A DNA stretch of 64,000 nucleotides from Nitrospirota bacterium (GTDB lineage: Bacteria; Nitrospirota; Thermodesulfovibrionia; Thermodesulfovibrionales; Magnetobacteriaceae). The notes beneath the pieces are model-generated. The model had not been told where the DNA came from. It made no database searches and was given only the letters and a program-made list of their open reading frames with translations. Both the position numbers and the translations under genes were made by a program. Where the stretch lies: contig JADFXG010000013.1 of the NCBI GenBank assembly GCA_015233895.1, positions 1-64,000 of the forward strand, read 5' to 3'. Shown one piece after another: positions 52,493 through 62,869 of the stretch (the stretch's first letter is position 1; each line of letters opens with the position of its first letter).

Positions 52493-53794
52493 TTGTTTAC
52501 AGCAGTGAAGGAGGAGGCTCTTTGCGGCAGATATAGCCATTGTCTGTCATATTATCTGAGTGCTGTCATTGAAGTCTCTAAGGCTGTACAACGTGAAGTT
52601 GAACTTGAAAGCATTCTTAGCGTAATTGTTGAACATACTGCCGTTGTAATGGAGGCTGACAGATGTACGGTTTTTGTTTATGACGACGAAAAGGAGGAGC
52701 TGTGGAGCTATGTTGGAAAGGGCCTGAATCAAAATGAAATCAGATTTCCTGTAACTTACGGAATAGCCGGATATGCAGCAAGAACCCGCCAAAAAGCGAA
52801 TATTCCTGATGCTTATGATGATGAAAGGTTTAATAAAGAATTTGATTTAAAAACAGGCTACAGGACGCGCTCCGTACTGTGCCAGCCAATGATTAATAAT
52901 GAGGAAACACTGGTTGGAGTTTTGCAGGTAATTAACAAAAAAGACGGATTACATTTTGACGAAAACGACGAGATGCTGATTGAATCTTTAGCAGCTCATG
53001 TGTCAATTGCGATTGAACGGGCTTTTTTAACGGAACATTATATAGAAAACAAAAAAAATCAGGAAATGATGAATCTCTCTCATGACATCCAGATGGGAAT
53101 GCTTCCAAATGATTTTTCAGTCAGCAAATACGTTGAAATACACGCCTTCATCTCTCCTACAAAAGAGGTAGGGGGGGATTTTTACGATTTCCACTTTATT
53201 GCCGAAAATCTGCTGTGCTTTACCATTGGGGATGTCTCCGACAAGGGCGTACCAGCCGCTTTATTTATGATGATGGTTAAGACGCTGTTCAGGGCTCTTT
53301 CCAAAAAATATACAAATCCGGCAGATATCCTGAAGGCTATAAACAGTGAAATTGCAGAGGATAATGAGACAATGATGTTTGTAACCATGTTTGTGGGAGT
53401 TCTGGATATAAACACAGGTAAACTATTATATTGTAGTGGTGGGCATAATCCTCCGTTTATACTGACTGGAGGGGGTACTGCTGTGGAGTTAGAAACAGAT
53501 ATGGGCCCGGCTCTGGGACTTATGAGTGATGCAAATTTTAAGGAAAACACTGTCACACTTGACAAAGATAATGTTATATTCACATACACAGACGGTGTGG
53601 ATGAGGCTAAGGATGGAGACGGTAAGATGTTTACGTTAAAACGTCTTAAACATTCACTGTGCAGAGCTCATATCGGCTCATTAAAGGCACTGAATGACAG
53701 TGTGTTGGCAGAGGTTGGAGTATTTACAAAAGCTGCCCCGCAATCTGACGACATAACCATATTGTCTGTTAAATACCTTGGCAACACAGTTTGA
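52493..53794 (+). CDS. GAF-domain PP2C-type phosphatase (RsbU/SpoIIE-like)
   Basis: A 433-residue regulator. Residues about 25-190 are a GAF domain (LSVIVEHTAVVMEADRCTVF, GIAGYAARTRQKANIPDAY, GVLQVINKKDG). Residues about 215-430 are a SpoIIE-type Ser phosphatase with VGGDFYDFHFI, FTIGDVSDKGVPAALFM, YCSGGHNPPFIL and FTYTDGVDEAKD (metal-binding Asp residues). It should dephosphorylate a STAS anti-anti-sigma factor, here encoded two genes on. TTG 52493 is the likely start. GAF may sense a small molecule or redox state. Confidence 0.9.
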   Translation: MFTAVKEEALCGRYSHCLSYYLSAVIEVSKAVQREVELESILSVIVEHTAVVMEADRCTVFVYDDEKEELWSYVGKGLNQNEIRFPVTYGIAGYAARTRQKANIPDAYDDERFNKEFDLKTGYRTRSVLCQPMINNEETLVGVLQVINKKDGLHFDENDEMLIESLAAHVSIAIERAFLTEHYIENKKNQEMMNLSHDIQMGMLPNDFSVSKYVEIHAFISPTKEVGGDFYDFHFIAENLLCFTIGDVSDKGVPAALFMMMVKTLFRALSKKYTNPADILKAINSEIAEDNETMMFVTMFVGVLDINTGKLLYCSGGHNPPFILTGGGTAVELETDMGPALGLMSDANFKENTVTLDKDNVIFTYTDGVDEAKDGDGKMFTLKRLKHSLCRAHIGSLKALNDSVLAEVGVFTKAAPQSDDITILSVKYLGNTV

Positions 53795-53796
53795 CT

Positions 53797-54231
53797 ATGA
53801 TAGATATGCCTGATAACGACAACTATGAACTTACAGTATCGGCTGTGGTAGAAAATATACCGGTCATTTTGAAATTTACAAAGGGTATTTTGAATGAGCT
53901 GGGCTTTAACAAACATGACTCTTTTGACGTGCAAACGGCTGTGGATGAGGCATGTATAAATATAATAAACCACGGGTATGAAAAAGAGGAAAGTGGTGAT
54001 ATTTGCATTAAAGTTAATAACAGTGTGGCTGACATTGTGATTTCAATACAAAGTTACGGGAAACCCTTTGACCCTGAAACTGCAGCCAAACCCGATTTAA
54101 CATCACAAGTATCTGAAAGGAGGATTGGCGGCCTTGGAGTTTATCTTATACAGCAGCTTATGGATAAGGTCAGTTACCATTACTCTGATAACGTAAGTAC
54201 ACTTACAATGATAAAACACAGAAATGTTTGA
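53797..54231 (+). CDS. RsbW/SpoIIAB-type anti-sigma serine kinase
   Basis: About 144 residues: a small HATPase_c protein with DSFDVQTAVDEACINIINHGYE (N-box, positions about 41-62), VISIQSYGKPFDP (G1) and RRIGGLGVYLIQQLMDKVSY (G2). It would bind and phosphorylate the STAS protein. The start at 53797 follows the phosphatase stop closely. Confidence 0.88.
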   Translation: MIDMPDNDNYELTVSAVVENIPVILKFTKGILNELGFNKHDSFDVQTAVDEACINIINHGYEKEESGDICIKVNNSVADIVISIQSYGKPFDPETAAKPDLTSQVSERRIGGLGVYLIQQLMDKVSYHYSDNVSTLTMIKHRNV

Positions 54232-54261
54232 CTATAACAAACTATAAAAGGGGGAATTTTT

Positions 54262-54636
54262 ATGAAATTTGATTCTAAAAAAGACAAGGAAGGGAATCTC
54301 TGTTTTGATTTTAAAAAACAAAACGATGTTTTGGTAGTAACTATGTCGGGAAGCATGGACAGCCAGAGCGCCTCTGAGTTTGCTAAGGTCATTGACGAAA
54401 AGCTCAACTCAGGTGAAAATGTTTTCATAGTGAATCTTAATTCTCTTGAGCATTTAAGCAGCGCCGGTTTGAGAAATATCGTAATAGTCTTAAAGAAACT
54501 TGATACGATGGGTAAAAAAATGTTCTTTGTTTCCTCAAATGAAGATGTTAACAGGATATTTAAAATGGCAGGGCTGTATAACAGCCTCATCAAGATTTTT
54601 GATTCTGATGAGGCAGCTTATAACGCCATCAAATGA
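54262..54636 (+). CDS. STAS-domain anti-anti-sigma factor (RsbV/SpoIIAA-like)
   Basis: A 124-residue protein with a STAS fold: [44 protein letters not shown] (phosphorylatable Ser in the LSSAGL motif, about residue 72). AAAGGGGG precedes the ATG. It is the substrate for the phosphatase and kinase encoded before it. No sigma factor gene is next to it, so the target may be another protein. Its stop overlaps the next aminotransferase gene by four bases, which ties the switch to sugar enzymes. Confidence 0.9.
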   Translation: MKFDSKKDKEGNLCFDFKKQNDVLVVTMSGSMDSQSASEFAKVIDEKLNSGENVFIVNLNSLEHLSSAGLRNIVIVLKKLDTMGKKMFFVSSNEDVNRIFKMAGLYNSLIKIFDSDEAAYNAIK

Positions 54637-55775
54637 CGGCAAAGCAGGATAAGGGATTGAAAAAATTTGAAAAAGTGCCATTTGCGGATTTAAGGGCGCA
54701 GTATCTTTCAATTAAAGGAGAGATGGATGCGGCGATAGAAAGCGTAATAATGGACAGTGCCTTTATTGGCGGCAAGCACGTTAAAGATTTTGAGGAGAGT
54801 TTTGCCAAATATACTAAAGCAAAACACGCTATAGGAGTGGGAAACGGAACCGATGCCCTCTCAGTCTCTCTGAAATGCCTCGGAGTTGCCGCAGGAGATG
54901 AGGTCATAGTACCGGCAAACAGTTTTATTGCCACCTCTGAGGCCGTCACTGCAATAGGTGCAAAAATTATCTTTGTTGATTGCAACCCTAAAACTTACAA
55001 CATTGATACCGATAAACTCTCAAGTGCAGTTACCAGAAAAACGAAAGCCATTATCCCTGTTCATTTGTACGGCCAGCCAGCCGATATGGATAAAGTTACG
55101 GGCTTTGCAGAGGCTTATAACCTGTACGTGATAGAGGATGCCGCTCAGGCTCACGGAGCGCTTTATAAAGGCAGAGCGGTTGGTACGTTAGGACACGCCG
55201 CTTGTTTTAGTTTCTTCCCCGGTAAAAATCTCGGCGCTTACGGAGATGCCGGCGCTGTAACCACAAATGATGATAACCTTGCCGTTAAGATAAAGATGTA
55301 CGCTAACCACGGCAGAGTGGATAAATATAACCACGAGTTTGAGGGCATAAACAGCCGCCTTGACGGCCTTCAGGCTGCTATATTAAATGTTAAATTGAGG
55401 CATTTAGATAGCTGGACACTTAGAAGACGCCAAATTGCGGATATTTATAATGAGAAACTAAAAGACATAGTTATAACCCCCTGGGTTTTGCCCGATGCCA
55501 CTCACGTCTATCATCTGTATGTGATTCAGGTACATGGTGACAGACAACAACTTATAAAACATCTCTCTGAACATGGCATCTCAACCGGTATTCACTACCC
55601 AACTGCGCCTCCTTTTCTTAAAGCCTACGGTTACCTTTCCCATAAGCCGGAGGACTTTCCGGTTTCATTTGGTTTAAAAGACAAAATACTAAGTTTACCC
55701 ATACATGGGGATATGACAGATAAAGAAGCGCACTACGTGACTGATGTTATAAGGGATTTTTATAATGCAGGTTGA
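54633..55775 (+). CDS. DegT/DnrJ/EryC1/StrS-family sugar aminotransferase
   Basis: A 380-residue PLP enzyme, acting on nucleotide-linked keto-sugars. The N-terminus [23 protein letters not shown], then [34 protein letters not shown], and the PLP lysine in [17 protein letters not shown] (about residue 200), and [26 protein letters not shown]. It starts with an ATGA overlap with the STAS gene. It probably makes an amino sugar for surface glycan. Confidence 0.93.
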   Translation: MTAKQDKGLKKFEKVPFADLRAQYLSIKGEMDAAIESVIMDSAFIGGKHVKDFEESFAKYTKAKHAIGVGNGTDALSVSLKCLGVAAGDEVIVPANSFIATSEAVTAIGAKIIFVDCNPKTYNIDTDKLSSAVTRKTKAIIPVHLYGQPADMDKVTGFAEAYNLYVIEDAAQAHGALYKGRAVGTLGHAACFSFFPGKNLGAYGDAGAVTTNDDNLAVKIKMYANHGRVDKYNHEFEGINSRLDGLQAAILNVKLRHLDSWTLRRRQIADIYNEKLKDIVITPWVLPDATHVYHLYVIQVHGDRQQLIKHLSEHGISTGIHYPTAPPFLKAYGYLSHKPEDFPVSFGLKDKILSLPIHGDMTDKEAHYVTDVIRDFYNAG

Positions 55776-55811
55776 AGCCTCTAACGCCTCATCTGATTTA
55801 GAGAATATATT

Positions 55812-57962
55812 GTGAAACAGGTACTGATGCGAGGCGGTGAGGTGTTTGTTGAAGATGTGCCGGCACCTGTGGCAGCCCCCGGCTTTGTAGTTGTAAAAAC
55901 AGCTTTTTCGGCAATTTCAGCAGGGACAGAGTTAACCGGCATCAAACACGGAGCAACTCCACTGTGGGAGCGTGCGCTAAGAGAGCCGGAAAAAATAAAG
56001 CAGGCTGTCGGTATGGCAGCCCAAATAGGCATAAAAAACACATACTCTTTGATTATGGATAAACTCAACAGCGGAAACCCTGCCGGATACTCTCTTTCCG
56101 GTACGGTTATAGAAACTGGTCAGGGTGTAAATGAGTTTACTGTTGGAGACAGAGTGGCCTGTGGCGGAAACAAGTATGCGTATCACAGTGAGGCCATAAC
56201 AGCTCCTCAAAATCTCGTTGTAAAAATTCCTGACGGCTTAGGAATGCCACAAGCATCAACAGCAACAATTGGAGCAATTGCACTTCAGGGAGTTCGCAGG
56301 GCAGCGCCCACAATTGGAGAGGTATTTTGTGTCATAGGGCTTGGCATACTTGGACAGTTGACAGCTCAAATTTTAAAAGCAAACGGCTGTGTGGTTATCG
56401 GTACTGATGTTGACCCTCAAAGGACAGCTCTTGCCATGACCCTTGGAATGCAGTACGCTTTAGAGCCTGAACACGGAGCAGCTGCCGGTGTGGATGCGAT
56501 AAAGCGCCTAAGTAACGGGCCTGGCGTTGACGGAGTTATAATTACGGCCTCATCTGTCTCTGATAGTATAATTTCAACCGCGTTTAAGATGTGCAGAAAA
56601 AAGGGACGCGTTGTGCTTGTAGGAGACGTGGGGCTTAATCTTAACAGGGGGGATTTTTACGAAAAAGAGCTGGATTTTTTTATCTCGGCCTCCTATGGAC
56701 CGGGCAGATATGACGGCATGTATGAGGAAAAGGGACTTGATTATCCGATAGGGTATGTCAGGTGGACTGAAAACCGGAATATGTCAGAGTTTCTGCGCCT
56801 TGTTGCCGCAGGCCTTATAACGCTTGATCCGCTTATATCTGCAACATTTCCGCTTAATGAGGCAAAACACGCTTATGAGGAATTAAAAAGGCCGGAGAGT
56901 AAACCGCTTATTATTCTTTTATCATATCCTCAAACCGATACTCTTGCAGTAAGCCGGGTGGTATTTAACCATTCAGCAAAACCTATGAAAGGTAACCGGA
57001 TACAAATAGCCATTGCCGGATGCAGTAAATTTGCACGTGCCGTACATTTGCCTAATTTGAGGGAGTTAAAAAACCTTTATCACTTACGAGCAATTATGAA
57101 CAGAACCGGTCTTGTTGCAAAAAACTCGGCAAAACAATTCGGAGCAGAGTACTCAACGACAGATTACAATGCGCTTCTAAAAGACGAAACCATAGATTCA
57201 GTTTTAATTGCAACAACGCACAATCTTCATGCTAAAATGGCTTATGATGCGCTTTGTGCCGGAAAGCACGTTTTTGTGGAAAAACCTCTTGCTCTGACAA
57301 GGGAGGAACTATCGCGTTTTACCGATTTCTATCAAACAGATTCTCAGTTATCGCCTAAACCCATACTTATGGTTGGTTTTAACAGGCGGTTTTCTCCCCA
57401 CATTCAAAAAATTAAAAAGCTGACAGAGAAGCGTACCAGTCCTTTGATAATAACCTACCGGATAAATGGCGGATTCGTTGCCCCGGATAATTGGATACAA
57501 ACCCCGGAGGGTGGAGGACGAAACCTCGGGGAGGCCTGCCACATTTATGATATCTTCACATTTCTAACCAACTCACCTGTAAAAACCATAGAGGCAATGT
57601 CTGTCTCCCCGCTTGCCGGATATTATATGAGAAATGATAATTTTACAGCCGTTATGAGGTTTGAGGATGGCTCTCTTTGTACACTAACTTATACGTCTAT
57701 GGGCAGCAGTGACTATCCCAAGGAGCGTATGGAGGTGTTTTTTGATGGTAAGACGGTTTTATTAGACGATTATAAAAGCACACAGATATATGGGACTCCC
57801 TCTGCGGTGTTAAAAACAAAAACAGCAGAAAAAGGCCACAAAGAGGAACTGACAGCCTTTGCTAAGGCTTTTTCAACTGCTGATACTGTTTGGCCAATTG
57901 AGTTTTGGCAACTCTTGCAGGCAACCGATATAGCACTGAGAGTTGAGGAGCTTATCACCTGA
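55812..57962 (+). CDS. Bi-domain oxidoreductase: zinc-type alcohol dehydrogenase plus Gfo/Idh/MocA
   Basis: A 716-residue fusion. Residues about 1-375 are an MDR/alcohol-dehydrogenase-like domain with FVVVKTAFSAISAGTELTGIKHG, SLSGTVIETGQGVNEFTVGDRVAC, CVIGLGILGQLTAQILK (NAD site, about 178-194). Residues about 395-716 are a Gfo/Idh/MocA domain with RIQIAIAGCSKFARAVHLPNL, CAGKHVFVEKPLALTREELS (EKP, about 486-505), GGRNLGEACHIYDIFTFLTN. Such fusions are found in polysaccharide clusters. GTG start 55812. It follows the sugar aminotransferase and is likely part of the same operon. Confidence 0.9.
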   Translation: MKQVLMRGGEVFVEDVPAPVAAPGFVVVKTAFSAISAGTELTGIKHGATPLWERALREPEKIKQAVGMAAQIGIKNTYSLIMDKLNSGNPAGYSLSGTVIETGQGVNEFTVGDRVACGGNKYAYHSEAITAPQNLVVKIPDGLGMPQASTATIGAIALQGVRRAAPTIGEVFCVIGLGILGQLTAQILKANGCVVIGTDVDPQRTALAMTLGMQYALEPEHGAAAGVDAIKRLSNGPGVDGVIITASSVSDSIISTAFKMCRKKGRVVLVGDVGLNLNRGDFYEKELDFFISASYGPGRYDGMYEEKGLDYPIGYVRWTENRNMSEFLRLVAAGLITLDPLISATFPLNEAKHAYEELKRPESKPLIILLSYPQTDTLAVSRVVFNHSAKPMKGNRIQIAIAGCSKFARAVHLPNLRELKNLYHLRAIMNRTGLVAKNSAKQFGAEYSTTDYNALLKDETIDSVLIATTHNLHAKMAYDALCAGKHVFVEKPLALTREELSRFTDFYQTDSQLSPKPILMVGFNRRFSPHIQKIKKLTEKRTSPLIITYRINGGFVAPDNWIQTPEGGGRNLGEACHIYDIFTFLTNSPVKTIEAMSVSPLAGYYMRNDNFTAVMRFEDGSLCTLTYTSMGSSDYPKERMEVFFDGKTVLLDDYKSTQIYGTPSAVLKTKTAEKGHKEELTAFAKAFSTADTVWPIEFWQLLQATDIALRVEELIT

Positions 57963-57969
57963 TACCAAC

Positions 57970-58271
57970 TTGAGACCGTTGCAAAAATCATTTTTCAGCC
58001 AAAACTTTACAAAAAACACAATTGTAAATATACCAAAATTCAAAAAGATATTCATATTGATTATTTAAAAGGATGAGATTGCCACGCCCCCTGCGGGGGC
58101 TCGCAATGACGATAAATAATAGTTTTTACTGTGTTTTTTATTCGTCATTGCGAGGAGCGATAGCGACGTGGCAATCTCAGCCTTTAAAAATAATTAACGT
58201 AATTATGCATATCGCTATAAGAGTTTTTTTATTGTGAAAATTCAAAATATCGAATTATGCAACGGTCTCAA
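57970..58271. mobile_element. MITE-like element, copy 2
   Basis: 302 bases. The left end TTGAGACCGTTGCAAAAAT (57970-57988) and right end ATGCAACGGTCTCAA (58257-58271) form the terminal inverted repeat. The nested part runs from GAGATTGCCAC (58075) to GTGGCAATCTC (58178) and holds CCCCCTGCGGG and CGAGGAGCGATAGCGACG once. No coding capacity. It begins eight bases after the oxidoreductase stop. Confidence 0.75.
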
Positions 58272-58336
58272 GTAGCTACAGTTGCGAGATCCTTAATATG
58301 TAAACAGATATAAGCACCAGCGATAAGCAGCTTCAA

Positions 58337-58454
58337 AACTCATACCGAGTTGCACTCATAAAAATTTTAACCACAGATGGACACAGATACACACAGATAA
58401 ATTAAATAATAATCTGTAGTTTATTCGTTTTTTGTTAATCTACTTTTTTGACGG
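58337..58454 (+). repeat. ACTCATACCGAGT/CACAGAT repeat, copy 2
   Basis: It starts AACTCATACCGAGTTGCA, then ATTTTAACCACAGATGGA, AAATTAAATAAT and GTTAATCTACTTTTTTGAC, as copy 1 (34488-34619) but shorter in the middle. It lies 65 bases after MITE copy 2 and reaches close to the end of cimA, so it may act as its 3' untranslated region. Confidence 0.75.
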
Positions 58455-58464
58455 CAAATTGGTA

Positions 58465-60042
58465 TTATTTGCTTTCACGTAGCAGTTTATACTCAATACT
58501 ATCAAGAAGCGCCTGCCATGAGGCCTCAATTACATTTTCACTAACGCCAACCGTGCTCCATTTCGTGGCGTCATCGCCGGATTCAATCAACACCCGCACG
58601 CCGGTAGCAGTCCCCAATCCGGACTGAAGCACCCTTACCTTGTAGTCAAGCAACTTGACGGACTTCAGCTCAGGATAGTGCTTATCAAGCGCTTTTCTTA
58701 ACGCCTTGTCAAGAGCATTTACAGGACCGTTTCCCTCTGACACGGTGTGAACAATCGTACCATCTTCATTGGCTTTGGCTGGTAGCCTGAGTTTGACCGT
58801 TGCCTCGCACAGGCAGTCCTTGTCCCGTCCCCACTTTTCCACTATCACTCTGAATCCTAAAAGTTCAAACGCCTCAGCATAGTGGCCAGTCATTTTTTTA
58901 ATCATAATTTCAAAAGATGCCTCGGCAGCTTCAAACTGGAACCCCTGGTTTTCCAGAGTCTTAAGCTTGTGCAAAAGCCCTGATGCCTCATCATCTATTT
59001 TTAAGCCAAACTCCTCGGCTTTCCGCATAATTGTGCTTTTTCCGGCCAAATCTGAAACCAGTATCCGCTGAGTATTTCCTACTGACTCAGGACTTATATG
59101 CTCATAGGTGCTGGAACACGCCCTGATAGCGCTTACGTGTATTCCCCCTTTATGGGCAAAAGCACTGTCGCCAACAAACGGCTGCCTCTTTACGTGGCTT
59201 TGATTAGCTATCTCAGTAACAAAACGGGAAATCTCTCGTAGTTTTTTCAGCTTATTGTCATCAATACAACGAATCTTACGTTTAAGTTGCAGGTTTGGTA
59301 TGATTGAGCACAGATTGGCGTTTCCGCATCTTTCCCCAATACCGTTAATTGTGCCCTGAACCTGCTTTACGTTAGCCAAAACTGCCTCTAACGTGTTAGC
59401 AACTGCACAGTCGGAGTCGTTATGGGCATGAATGCCAAGTTTTACAGCGGTTTTTGCTCTGACATCCCGTGTAATCAGCCGTATATCGTCAGGCAGACAG
59501 CCGCCGTTTGTTTCACAAAGCACTATACAGTCGGCTCCGGCATCCTCAGCAGCTTTGATACACTTAAGCGAGTATTCGGAATTACACAAATAACCCTGAT
59601 AAAAGTGCTCAGCGTCAAAAAATACGGTTTTCCCGTGCTTTTTAAGATACGTTATCGAGTCGTGGATTAGTTTCAGGTTGTCATCAAATGTGATTTTAAG
59701 CGCCTCCGTAACATGTAAATCCCACGTTTTCCCAACAATTGTAACAACCGGTGTTTCAGCCTCAAGGAGATGTTTAATGTTAGTATCCTTATAGACCGGG
59801 TGTCCGTGTCTGTGAGTGCTGCCAAATGCCGCTATGCGTGCAGTTTTTAGTTTAAGCTTTCTTACCTCTTTAAAATAGTCAACATCACGGGGATTGGAGC
59901 CTGGCCATCCTCCCTCGATAAAGGGAATCCCAAATTCGTCAAGTGCCACGGTTATCCGTAACTTATCCTCCACAGAAAACGACACGTCCTCAGACTGAGC
60001 ACCGTCCCTGAGCGTTGTGTCATAAATTTCTACTGCATCCAT
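58465..60042 (-). CDS. cimA: (R)-citramalate synthase
   Basis: A 525-residue enzyme joining pyruvate and acetyl-CoA to give citramalate, the start of the threonine-independent isoleucine route. [19 protein letters not shown] (active-site Arg-Asp), [34 protein letters not shown] and [15 protein letters not shown] are as in CimA of Geobacter and Leptospira. The C-terminal regulatory domain (about 400-520, [19 protein letters not shown]) is complete; it usually binds isoleucine. It shares family with LeuA and HcS, but the EGGWPGSNP motif supports CimA. Confidence 0.93.
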   Translation of the reverse strand: MDAVEIYDTTLRDGAQSEDVSFSVEDKLRITVALDEFGIPFIEGGWPGSNPRDVDYFKEVRKLKLKTARIAAFGSTHRHGHPVYKDTNIKHLLEAETPVVTIVGKTWDLHVTEALKITFDDNLKLIHDSITYLKKHGKTVFFDAEHFYQGYLCNSEYSLKCIKAAEDAGADCIVLCETNGGCLPDDIRLITRDVRAKTAVKLGIHAHNDSDCAVANTLEAVLANVKQVQGTINGIGERCGNANLCSIIPNLQLKRKIRCIDDNKLKKLREISRFVTEIANQSHVKRQPFVGDSAFAHKGGIHVSAIRACSSTYEHISPESVGNTQRILVSDLAGKSTIMRKAEEFGLKIDDEASGLLHKLKTLENQGFQFEAAEASFEIMIKKMTGHYAEAFELLGFRVIVEKWGRDKDCLCEATVKLRLPAKANEDGTIVHTVSEGNGPVNALDKALRKALDKHYPELKSVKLLDYKVRVLQSGLGTATGVRVLIESGDDATKWSTVGVSENVIEASWQALLDSIEYKLLRESK

Positions 60043-60140
60043 AGCCTTTTTTTATAACACATTACGTGCGGTAAAATAAAGAGGCGCCAATTCACTTTCA
60101 AAAAGCTAAATTGCTATAATGTCTTAGGAGTTGTCACAAT

Positions 60141-61553
60141 ATGATGAAAAAAAGACATACACTTAGCCTTTATGAATTTAATCTTCTGGTAAAAGAAGTG
60201 CTTGAGCATACGTTTGCCAAAAGCTATCTGATAACGGCAGAGATTGCCTCGTTAAATGTTGATGCCCGCGGGCATTGCTATATGGAACTGGTGGAAAAAG
60301 ACGAGGGTGGAATACGGGCTAACGCCTCAGCCAGGATTTGGGCGTCGTCTTATAAATTAATCAAAGCAGAGTTTGAAAATGCAACAGGGGCTGCGCTTTC
60401 AAAAGGGCTAAAGATACTCCTTGAGGCAACCCTAACGTTTCATGAAAGATACGGTCTAAGTTTAATAATTAAGTGGATAGACCCGTCATATACGCTGGGT
60501 GAGATGGCAAGGAAAAAGCGTGAAATTCTTCAGAGGCTTGAGGCTGAGGGCATATTAGACCGCAACAAGTCGTTAGCTCTGCCACTTGTGATACAAAAAA
60601 TAGCGGTGTTCTCTTCTAAAGGAGCAGCAGGGTTTGAGGATTTTATGAGGCATCTGCAGTCAAATCCGTACGGGTACATATTTCACGTGACTCTGTATGA
60701 GACCGTCATGCAGGGGGACCGTGTGGAGGAGTCCTTTGTTGACTCACTCAGAAGGAGTCAGGCTCTTGCCGAACAAATAGATGTTGTTGTAATCGTACGA
60801 GGCGGGGGGGGAGCAGTTGAGCTGGATGCTTTCAATAGTTACTTAATCGGCAGAGGCATAGCACTTTTGGCCATTCCGGTTATATGCGGGGTAGGACATG
60901 AGCGGGATCGCTCTGTAATAGATGAGGTTAGCCACTTATCGGTAAAGACTCCCACGGCGGCGGCGGCTTTTATCATAGAGAGAACAAGAGCTTTTGAGGA
61001 GACTCTTGACAGCAGACTTAATGAGTTGGTTCTAACAGTCAGAGAAAGAGACAGCAGGCTTAACACTGAGCTGATTACGCTTTCCAGGACTCTTGAGCAT
61101 GGAGCCTCAGCTGCAATTTTAAGAGGCAGATATGCAATTAAATCCTACAGTACATCTCTCTATGTCACTCTTAAAATTGTGCAACGGCACAGAAATCATG
61201 TCACAGTGCTTAGCGAAAAGTTTAAAACTATAGCGGTTGGTGATTTACGCGCTCTTAAGGCTAAACTTAGTTACCTCAGAAGCCGGCTTGAATTATCACT
61301 TAAACAACTGGTTAACAGACAACAGGAGAGATTAAAGATGTTAACAACATCTGCAGCTAACTTAAATCCTGAAAATGTGCTAAAACGAGGCTACAGTATA
61401 ACTATGGGTGAGGGAGGACTGCTCATAAAAACAGCAGACCAGGTAAGAGAGGGAATGAAACTTCAGACAGTTTTATCCTCCGGACAGATAGAGAGCACGG
61501 TGACAGGCACTATCAGTGCCTCAGCACCAATAATTAATACTAAAGAGGGTTAA
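60141..61553 (+). CDS. xseA: Exodeoxyribonuclease VII large subunit
   Basis: A 470-residue single-strand-specific nuclease subunit. An OB-fold (about residues 10-115, with LITAEIASLNVDARGHCYMEL) precedes the catalytic domain: IAVFSSKGAAGFEDFMRHL, VVIVRGGGGAVELDAFN (about 223-239), VICGVGHERDRSVIDEVS (catalytic Asp and Arg) and VKTPTAAAAFI. A coiled-coil tail follows and then LNPENVLKRGYSI. Its stop is four bases before xseB. It is rather longer than the 400-460 usual residues. Confidence 0.94.
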   Translation: MMKKRHTLSLYEFNLLVKEVLEHTFAKSYLITAEIASLNVDARGHCYMELVEKDEGGIRANASARIWASSYKLIKAEFENATGAALSKGLKILLEATLTFHERYGLSLIIKWIDPSYTLGEMARKKREILQRLEAEGILDRNKSLALPLVIQKIAVFSSKGAAGFEDFMRHLQSNPYGYIFHVTLYETVMQGDRVEESFVDSLRRSQALAEQIDVVVIVRGGGGAVELDAFNSYLIGRGIALLAIPVICGVGHERDRSVIDEVSHLSVKTPTAAAAFIIERTRAFEETLDSRLNELVLTVRERDSRLNTELITLSRTLEHGASAAILRGRYAIKSYSTSLYVTLKIVQRHRNHVTVLSEKFKTIAVGDLRALKAKLSYLRSRLELSLKQLVNRQQERLKMLTTSAANLNPENVLKRGYSITMGEGGLLIKTADQVREGMKLQTVLSSGQIESTVTGTISASAPIINTKEG

Positions 61554-61557
61554 ACAA

Positions 61558-61839
61558 ATGAAAAAGGAAAAAAAATACTCAGAAGCCATACAAGAAATTG
61601 AGGGTATAATAACTGAAATTGAAAATGAAACCATAGATGTTGATTTACTTACAGAAAAAGTCCGGACAGCTGTCGGCCTTATAAAGTTGTGCAAATCGAG
61701 ACTGAGAAGCACCGAGGAGGAATTGGAAAATGTGCTGAAAGAATTTGAGAAACCCGATGAGCCTGATAAACCAGATGAATCCGGAAAGAACCCTAAAAGA
61801 AAAACTCAGGCTGAGGAAAAGAACTCATTATTCACATAA
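61558..61839 (+). CDS. xseB: Exodeoxyribonuclease VII small subunit
   Basis: A 93-residue helical protein with YSEAIQEIEGIITEIENETIDVDLLTEKV (positions about 7-35) and LIKLCKSRLRSTEEELENVL, matching XseB, which wraps the large subunit's coiled coil. The charged, Pro-rich C-terminal tail is longer than usual. It directly follows xseA. Confidence 0.92.
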   Translation: MKKEKKYSEAIQEIEGIITEIENETIDVDLLTEKVRTAVGLIKLCKSRLRSTEEELENVLKEFEKPDEPDKPDESGKNPKRKTQAEEKNSLFT

Positions 61840-61916
61840 GCCAAAGAGTTGAAAAATCAGCGGCATTAAATATATCATAACAATGTATTTGTTCAATTTC
61901 AGGAGGGATGATTGTA

Positions 61917-62186
61917 ATGGAAAAGCAAAACATAAACATAAAAGAAATAAGGGAATTGGCACAGAAATTTTCCACTGTTGAGATAGAAACCTGTATAACC
62001 CAGCAACTGCAAGAGGGTATAAATGAGTGCAAACTCGGAGGCCCCGCAGACCACGTCATCAACGAACTCTCAAAAGCAGAATATGTAAGCAACAGAATGG
62101 CAGACGGCGTATCTGTCGTTGACGCTATGAGAGAACTCGCCAAAAAAATCCGCAATGTTCAGAGCGGATTTGAAAACGGCAGTTAA
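61917..62186 (+). CDS. Small helical protein of unknown function
   Basis: An 89-residue acidic, all-helical protein without a membrane segment. It has INIKEIRELAQKFSTVEIETCITQQLQEG, then NECKLGGPADHVINELSKAEYVSNRMADG. I recognise no named domain, though the sequence looks conserved rather than random. ATG 61917 has AGGAGGG nine bases upstream; ATG 61908 is too close to it. It stands alone downstream of xseB. Confidence 0.65.
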   Translation: MEKQNINIKEIRELAQKFSTVEIETCITQQLQEGINECKLGGPADHVINELSKAEYVSNRMADGVSVVDAMRELAKKIRNVQSGFENGS

Positions 62187-62232
62187 CCGACAGCATACAT
62201 CTGCCCAACCTGGTTATTCTAAACCCTCAATT

Positions 62233-62793
62233 TTAATTAACCCTGATAGCTGGCTCAACATCCGGACGCTTGTTCTTTAAGTTCTGGTTACCCTTTAAAT
62301 CCTGGTCAAGAGGTTGCGCGCCCTTCTGGGCAGAGTTACTTACCCATATCTGTACTCGAGTGTTTCTTTGCCAGTCTCCGGGGGCCTGTATGAATATCAT
62401 ACAGTTTTTATAGGGTTTTATAAATGTTAAAACTGTTGACTTCTTTGCAAAGGATGAGACCACAAAATCCCAGCCGTTTTTTGGCATACTTATTCTGAAA
62501 AATTTTATAATTGATTCTGTTGTTACATTACCGCGATAAACAAGAGTGCCGCCGCTAAAGTTGGTTGTATTGATAATTATAGATTCATCCTGCACAATCT
62601 CAAGTTCAGTCGGTACTTCTACATCTTCAAAATTGGTACCCATCAAAGACAAATGCGAAGGCTCTGCAGGCGCTTCAGTTGCAGAAGTGCCCTGTTCTGA
62701 GGTTTCCTGTCTGACCGTTGTCTTATTAAAACACCCGCTTGCAAAAAACACCACAATTAATGGAACAGCCATCAGAAACTTTTTAAACAACAT
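62233..62793 (-). CDS. Lipoprotein of unknown function
   Basis: About 186 residues. The signal ends in a lipobox (VVFFASGC, Cys about residue 21). Following a Thr/Glu/Ser-rich linker is a compact domain (about 60-150) with TTESIIKFFRISMPKNGWDFVVSSF and a hydrophobic core, a fold also seen in other small bacterial lipoproteins, where a stretch of FYxxxMPxxGW is common. The frame opens at 62838, but ATG 62793 follows GGGGGTGAG and gives the correct signal start. C-terminal tail is polar. Confidence 0.72.
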   Translation of the reverse strand: MLFKKFLMAVPLIVVFFASGCFNKTTVRQETSEQGTSATEAPAEPSHLSLMGTNFEDVEVPTELEIVQDESIIINTTNFSGGTLVYRGNVTTESIIKFFRISMPKNGWDFVVSSFAKKSTVLTFIKPYKNCMIFIQAPGDWQRNTRVQIWVSNSAQKGAQPLDQDLKGNQNLKNKRPDVEPAIRVN

Positions 62794-62869
62794 ACACTCA
62801 CCCCCCTGATAAATTATCGTGGCAAAATCATAACACATTCTTCTTTAATAAATAAACCTGACGCACATG

